Assembly: GCF_030272615.1 (NCBI RefSeq)
Contig: NC_081407.1
Span: 439,607,213-439,671,212, forward strand
DNA length: 64,000 nt
Source: Cryptomeria japonica
Taxonomy: Eukaryota; Streptophyta; Pinopsida; Cupressales; Cupressaceae
Direction of reading: 5' to 3'
Part shown: positions 58,215-64,000 of the stretch, in pieces
Layout of the letters: each line of letters starts with the position of its first letter
Numbering within the stretch: position 1 is the first letter of the stretch
Position numbers and translations under genes: made by a program
The notes under the pieces: generated by a model
What the model saw: the letters and a program-made list of their open reading frames with translations, nothing else
The model's database searches: none
Told to the model about the DNA's origin: nothing

Positions 58215-59090
58215 ATGGCATCAACTTCTACATTTAGCCCCTGTTGGAAGGAGAGTCCCAGATTTGATGGTACAAATTACAAAATATGGAAGGAGTGAAT
58301 GAAGATTAATTTGAGATGTCTTGGAGCTGAAATTTGGGAGATAATAGAGAAAAGGTATACACCTCATGATCATAATTATGGAACTTCGGCACCTGCTGAT
58401 GAATAGAAGAATGTTGATAATGATGTTAGAGCGAAAGAAGCTTTGTTAAGTGCCCTATCAGATGAGAAGTTGTTGAATGTCATAGAGATGGAAAATGCAA
58501 AGCAGATCTAGTTGAAGCTTGAAACTCTTTATGAAGGTGACCAAGCAGTAAAGATTACAAAACTTGAAGGTTGTCGGGTGAGATACGAAACTTTGAAGAT
58601 GGAAGAAGATGAGAAGATAAGTTCTTTCATGGAGAGAGTGAATGAGATTTTAATGGGAATCAAATGTTGTGGTGGAATTGTTAATGAGGATGAAGTTGTT
58701 TCAAATATTCTAAGAGTTCTACCTTTGGCTTACAAGATTAAGGCTACTACAATAAATAAACTCTGGACAATGTCAAATACCCCTATTACTAGAGATGCAT
58801 TCCTTGGGAAGTTGACGGATTTTGAACTTGAAGAACTTGGAGATCAGAATGCTACTAAAACTGAGACTGCATTTAATGCATCTGCCTTTGATAAGAAGAT
58901 AGAGTGGAAGGATATATATGCTAAAGAATTGTAAGACATTGAGAGAGAAGATAGAGAACTTGAAGAGTTGGAAGCCCTAATTTCTAGAATAATCCCTAAA
59001 GGACCGGTTGGAAGTAAGTATGAAGGAAAAGTTCCTTTTAAATGTTTTTCATACAATAAGATTGGTCATTTTGCTTCTAGATGTCCTGAA
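58215..59090 (+). other. C3 gag (UBN2-type) with zinc knuckle
   Basis: The block LETLYEGDQAVKITKLEGCR, MEEDEKISSFMERVNEILMG and VSNILRVLPLAYKIKATTIN is a plant copia UBN2-type gag. A CCHC knuckle CFSYNKIGHFASRCP lies at about 59,040-59,085. It is a fossil copy. Confidence 0.8.
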
Positions 59091-59239
59091 AGAGCAGCTA
59101 GGAATCAAGAAAGATTTATGAGGAATTGTAAACCTAATCTGGAATATCAAAGCAGACCTATATTTAGAAGGAATAAGAATAAATCATCTTTCTATGTTGG
59201 TGATAATGATTTTAGTATGATGATGATGATGATGATGAT

Positions 59240-61823
59240 GAACCTATGAGTGGATCCGGTAATGGAAGCTTCGATAAAGATTGGGTCTTTATTGCTATTA
59301 AGGATGATTCTCCAGAACCTGTCATTTATACAAATCATACTAAGGAGAAATCCTTGGCTGCTAAAATTGAAGAAAAGGATGAATGGGTTATATTCAGTGG
59401 ATGCTCACATCATATGATTGGTGACAAGAGGAAATTCTTGACTCTGCAAGAATTTGATGGCATACTAGTTAGATTTGGAGACAACAAGGCATGTAGGATC
59501 AAAGACAAAGGAACAATATCCTTGGATGGTAAGACTAATACTGATAATGTTTATTATATTGAAGGTATGAAGCATAATATTTTGAGTGTAGGTCAGATAG
59601 TGGATAGAGGATTTCATTTGCAATTTAAAGATGGAAAATGCAAGATTATCAATAGATATGGTTTGGAAATTGCATCTGGAACTCAGACCAAAGAAAATAT
59701 CTTTCATTTGAACTCTGGTGAGAAGACATGCTTGATTTCTTAGATTGATAAAATTTGGCTATGACATAAGAGGATGTGTCACATGAATTTTGATTGCATA
59801 ATGAAGATTAGTTCAATATAGGCTATCAGAGATTTACCCAAGATTATCAAGCCTCATAATACGATATGTAGACAATGTCAAATGGGTAATCAAGTTAGAA
59901 CTTCTTTCAGAAGCATACATGATAAATCTAATAAAATTCTTGATCTTATTCATACAAATCTGTGTAGACCAAAAAGTACTAAATTTTTTCAAGGTGATAG
60001 ATACTTTATGTTGCTTATTGATACTCTAGAATGACGTAGGTTGCATTTTTGAAAGAAAAAATAGAAGCTCTTGAGAAATTAAAAAATTTCAAAGCTATGG
60101 TTGAGACAAAAATAGGATTGAAGATAAAATTTTTGAGATCAGATCAAGGTGGTGAATTTACATCCAATGAGTTCAACAAATTTTGTGAGAAGCATGGAAT
60201 CAAAAGACAATTTTCTACACCTATAACTCCACAGCAAAATGGAATAGTGGAAAGAAAGAACATAACTATCTTAGATGTTGCAAGGTCAATTATGATGGAA
60301 GCCATATTGTCTGATATCTATTGGAGAGAAGCTATCAATAATGTGGTATACACTTTCAACAGAGTACACATAAAAGGTGATACTAGTAAGACTCCTTATG
60401 AATAATGGTCTGAACATACTCCTACTATCAAATATTTTAGAATTTTTGGAAGTAAATGCTATATCAAAAGAGATGATGCATTAGGTAAATTTAATCTTGG
60501 ATGTGATGAAGGAATATTTTTGGGTTATTCTACTAAGAGAAAAGCATATAGATGTTATAACAGAAGACTGAATAGGATAACGGAAAGCATAAATGTCAAA
60601 GTGGATAAGCAAGGTAATAATCAGATCAAATCATATGACTATGGACCGAAAGATGAGATTGTCAGATCAAAACTGGTTGTGCAAGAATAAGTTTAGAGCT
60701 ATGATCTAGTTGCTCCGGTAACATCAAAAAATTCCACAGTGGCCGTTGATGAGCATAAATAGTCAGAAAGTCAACATAATTCAAAGACTCCCAAGTATGT
60801 GAAGCTGAATCATTCTGAAGATCAGATCATTGGAGATAAGAGGAAATGTGTGATGACAAGAAGAAGGTTAGTTGTTGAAGAGGTATGTTTAATTTCTCAA
60901 ATTGAACCAAAATCTTTTATTGAAGCAAGTAAAGATGAGAATTGGATGAGAGTTATGGATGAAGAATTGAATCAGATAGAAAAGAATAAAACATGGGAAT
61001 TGGTTCCTAGGCCTAAAGATAAAATTGTTATTGGAACTAAATGGGTTTTCAGGAATAAATTAAATGAGGAAGGTCAGGTTGTAAGGAACAAGGCTAGATT
61101 GGTTTGCAAATTGTCTAAAGAAGATGAATCTTCAAGAGTGAACCCATCTAGATACAAATTAATGATTGGTGGATTGTTGTACTTAACTCAGAGTAGACCG
61201 GATATAATGAATGTTGTCTGCATTTCTTCTAGATTTTAGCCTAATCCGAGAGGAAGTCATGATATGTCTGTTAAAGAAATATTTAGATATTTGGCAGGAA
61301 CAATAGAGTATGGGTTATGGTATCCAAAGGATGATGATTTCAGATTTTGTGCCTATATAGACTTAGATTGGGCATTAGATGCTAATGACTAGAAGAGCAC
61401 TATGGGTGGTGCATTCTTTCATGGGAATAAATTGGTTTCATGGCTTAGCAAGGAAAAATCATGCACTTCATTATCTATTGTCAAAGCTAAATATGTAGCC
61501 GCTGCAACTAACCGTACTCAGATTTATGGATGAAGAAAATCTTGAAGAATATAAGGGTAAGTTATGATGAGCCTATTGTTATTCACTATGATAATACTCA
61601 TGTTATTGATATGTCAAAGAATCCATTATTTCATTCCAAATCAAAACACATTTCTATAAGGTATAATTTCTTGAAGGAAAAGGTTGAAGCAAAGGAAGTC
61701 AGATTGGTTTATGAGCCTACTAAGGAACAGATTGCAGATATTCTAACTAAACCATTGCCTAAAAATACTTTTGAATATCTCAAAGATCATTTGGCAGTTA
61801 CCACCCCTCCAAAAGAGACTTAG
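59240..61823 (+). other. C3 pol remnants: protease, integrase, RT, RNase H
   Basis: In copia order: protease (SHHMIGDKRKFLTLQEFDG, DNVYYIEGMKHNILSVGQI; about 59,370-59,600); GAG-pre-integrase with C-x2-C (about 59,760-59,920); integrase core (FLRSDQGGEFTSNEFNKFCE, TPQQNGIVERKNI; about 59,940-60,420); an RT portion ([40 protein letters not shown]; about 60,940-61,110); and RNase H (MIGGLLYLTQSRPDIMNVVC to EQIADILTKPLPKNTFEYL; about 61,150-61,820). It is broken in many places. Confidence 0.85.
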
Positions 61824-62008
61824 AGATACATGTGTACATCAACCTGATGAGCTTATCATAAACATCTTCTTATCTAGGTTGATGGGATGATGTTGCTGCT
61901 TCGGGGGAGTAGTCAGCTGTTTGGTTTTGTAGCAACCCTTTGTTATTGATGTCAAAGGGGGAGAGGTGTTCATGTGAAAATTAAAAAAAATTAGGGAGAG
62001 AGATATTT
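61824..62008 (+). other. C3 3' noncoding tail and polypurine tracts
   Basis: GATGTCAAAGGGGGAGAGG near 61,950 resembles the family tract, yet the LTR starts about 45 bp later after TTAGGGAGAGAGATATT, so either could have served as primer. Confidence 0.55.
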
Positions 62009-62365
62009 TGTTGGTTCTTATGTGTTGTCATTGATGTCAACATTGTACTCTAGTTGGTTACTGCTATCTCGGTTGGACCTGGTTATCAGAGTTTTTGATC
62101 CAGTATGATCAGATTGGTTGTTTTGGTATTGGATGGTTATTCAGGATGGCTATATGCTTGTCACATTTAGTTGGTTCATGATTTGGTGCTCTGGAAGCTA
62201 TCACTTATGTTCTATATTACCGGTTGATATTCTGTGTACCGGTTGGCTTTACTAGTTGGTGATATTCGATGATTTGGTTAAGTGATTTTGGTCTGGCTTA
62301 TAGAAATGTTTCCTAATATGTTGAAGGTGTTCTTGATCATGTCCTAATTGTTTGGTGGCTTTGCA
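62009..62365 (+). repeat. C3 3' LTR, first part (cut by C4)
   Basis: Starts TGTTGGTTC and matches 40,872-41,285. It stops at TTTGGTGGCTTTGCA, where the 5' LTR continues TTGGCTGGCATAATG. Confidence 0.85.
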
Positions 62366-63862
62366 TGATAACTCAATGATGAAAAGTGAGTACCAAACTG
62401 GTACTAAGAGGGGGGGTGAATCAGTACAGGCACAAAGAAAAACTTCTCATGAACCAGTTTGATTGCAGACTATAAACTACTGGAAATCCCTAACACTGGT
62501 CCAAACCAGACTACTACTGGTTAAACACAGTGTAACTATGAAAGACATGAACCAATCAGTCTTCTTAGATTTCCACACAACCTACTCCCTCATTTCCACT
62601 TTCTACTTGTGCTTAAACAGATAATCTATCATCAAAAATATAATAACTTGCTAGATCAACATGATTCACCACTTGAAAAAAAAAAAAAAAGCATCACATG
62701 AAAAAGACATCACATATGACACACATATTTTTCACGTGGAAACCCAACTGGGAAAAACCATGGTGGGGATGAATACCCACAAGCTGATTTGAACTCTTTT
62801 GAAGTCCGCTCTGTTAGAAGCCTATTCCAGTTAAAGATTGTTACAACAGGTTCTGTTAGGAACCGATTAGGGATCACCCAATTAAGGGATGGCTAGAATA
62901 CCTGGTTAAGGGTTAAAACCTATTAGAGGTTACCTTGTTAGAGGATTTTATGAAGTCAATGGCTTTGAGTCACCCTGTTAAAGAATTTATAGCAAGCTAG
63001 TTAAAGGTACCCAGTTAAGGGATTTTCCAACTATTGAAGTAGTTAAAGATCAACAAGTATTACAATGATCTAGTAATAGCACTCAATGCCAATGCAGATC
63101 TGCTTTAGTTCCTTCCTTCTGCACACACACTATGCAGGTATCAATCCTCTTATTTGGTCTGGCAAGAACCATGTATCTCTGCACTTAGATACACACACAA
63201 CATTTGCCAACAACTTTAACATGAAACACAACATCGACCTTATAGAACACAGATAGGTCAGCAGCATAAACCCTAAACCCTAAACACTTAGGTTAAGCAA
63301 TTGATCAGTTCAATCCTGACCATCGAGCACTTTACATTTGAATACAATGATCTTGAATAGATCTCAAGACATTCTCCATCATTCGTTCTTCACCGCTTCA
63401 TGGAGGCGATAACCCATCACGCATTCTCCACCGTTTGCAAAGACTTCGCACATTCCCGAGGTAGATAGGATCAATCTTCTTCATGCAAGATCCTTCACGT
63501 GCATGAGACTGACATGGCAACATGATCTGATCTTCATTACAATGCTAACTCATCACACAATGTCATCGGGCTTGGAACACTTCAACCAGAAACCCTGAAG
63601 CTAAGACTACCAACTGGTAGTCCTACCACATTCGATGTACCAGTTCTCATTTCGACATACCAGTTCCGGTTCACAACATCATACTAATTCACTTAGATAA
63701 GCATACCGCTTCACTTATTGCACATATGCCAATTTACACCACCATATTGGTTCTCTTTTCCCATTGCTTAACTTCAATATACTGGTTCACTTCTCAGCAT
63801 ATTGACATCAATGACAATATACAATATAACCATGTCATCATAATCTTGCACATTTGCCAACA
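62366..63862 (-). repeat. C4 3' LTR
   Basis: About 1,497 bp. It shares with the C2 LTRs the GGAAACCC...GGGAAAAACC block (62,737-62,785), the GTTA/GGGATTT repeats (about 62,810-63,030) and two tandem telomere-like CCCTAAA units (63,270-63,286). Confidence 0.88.
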
Positions 63863-64000
63863 ATCTCCCCCTTTGGCATTGATGGCAATATACAAAGATA
63901 TCACTCAGCATCACATCTTCTCCCTATTGCTACAGATATCTTCCCCACTCCACATCTTCTCCCCCTTTGACAACAATGCCAAAGTGGAGACACAAGCTTC
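62366..64000 (-). mobile_element. C4: C2-family copia element, 3' end only
   Basis: LTR at 62,366-63,862 (TGATAACTCAATGATG to TTTGCCAACA), colinear with the C2 LTRs. It is followed by the minus-strand polypurine tract GCCAAAGGGGGAGAT (63,863-63,885) and about 110 bp of 3' internal DNA. The element reads right to left and continues beyond the window. The expected duplication is TTGCA (62,361-62,365), but the other copy is outside. Confidence 0.88.

Larger units (their letters stand above)
40872..62365 (+). mobile_element. C3: Ty1/copia element carrying LINE, G3 and S1 insertions
   Basis: The 5' LTR is in three pieces (40,872-41,979; 48,315-48,372; 58,053 to about 58,160), separated by the LINE and by G3. 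The internal coding region runs from about 58,215 to 61,823. The 3' LTR starts at 62,009 and is cut at 62,365 by C4. The LTR pieces are tied together by the match of 40,880-41,280 to 62,020-62,365 and by the TSDs of the intruders. It is clearly broken, with about ten or more breaks. It is the host layer of the right-hand nest. Confidence 0.85.

Overview
This window looks like intergenic DNA from a large, repeat-rich plant nuclear genome. The AT-rich base composition, plant-type Ty1/copia and Ty3/gypsy elements, a plant L1-type LINE with a DUF4283-like ORF1, and initiator-Met-tRNA primer sites all fit. A gymnosperm (conifer-like) source is my best inference, but the sequence alone does not prove it. 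I recognise no host gene, rRNA, tRNA or CRISPR array. Nearly all recognisable coding sequence belongs to mobile elements.

Left half (1-30,700). An old Ty3/gypsy element (G1, + strand) enters from outside the window. It carries gag knuckle, protease, an archaeal-type RNase H, RT, a second RNase H and integrase blocks. It is split at 5,355 by C1, a minus-strand copia-like element (5,356-28,294, TSD TGTGT), and resumes at 28,295. C1 has copia ends but I find no RT or integrase of its own. Instead it carries a coiled-coil/zinc-knuckle region and a large protein of unknown function. C1 was hit by C2 (7,603-22,837, minus strand, TSD ATTAA), a recognisable Ty1/copia element with gag, protease, integrase, RT and RNase H. 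One LTR of C2 was hit in turn by G2 (9,029-16,884, + strand, TSD CAGTG), a gypsy-type element with gag and a protease-like region but no RT or integrase.

Middle (30,700-40,870). This is AT-rich, decayed DNA without a convincing gene. It holds two LTR-like stretches in opposite orientation (about 29,600-30,696 and 32,647-33,800), a possible long gypsy LTR (36,050-39,846), and a roughly 240-bp hexanucleotide microsatellite (40,218-40,460).

Right half (40,872-64,000). A second copia element, C3 (+ strand), has a 5' LTR broken into three pieces. One interruption is a nearly full-length 6.3-kb L1-type LINE (41,980-48,306, minus strand, candidate 8-bp TSD). The other is G3 (48,373-58,047, TSD ATATT), a relative of G2 that also lacks pol. 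The 3' LTR of G3 contains S1 (55,565-57,527), a small non-autonomous LTR element with 348-bp LTRs. The 3' LTR of C3 is interrupted at 62,366 by C4, a C2-family element that runs off the right edge.

The main points of interest are: the non-autonomous families (C1, G2/G3, S1) beside possible autonomous helpers; the unusual protease - archaeal-type RNase H - RT order in G1; the unknown protein in C1; a conserved C-terminal domain in G2/G3; hairpin-forming modules in the G2/G3 LTRs; and a sequence block shared by the LTRs of different copia families. All coordinates and identity estimates come from reading by eye and may be off by a base or a few percent.
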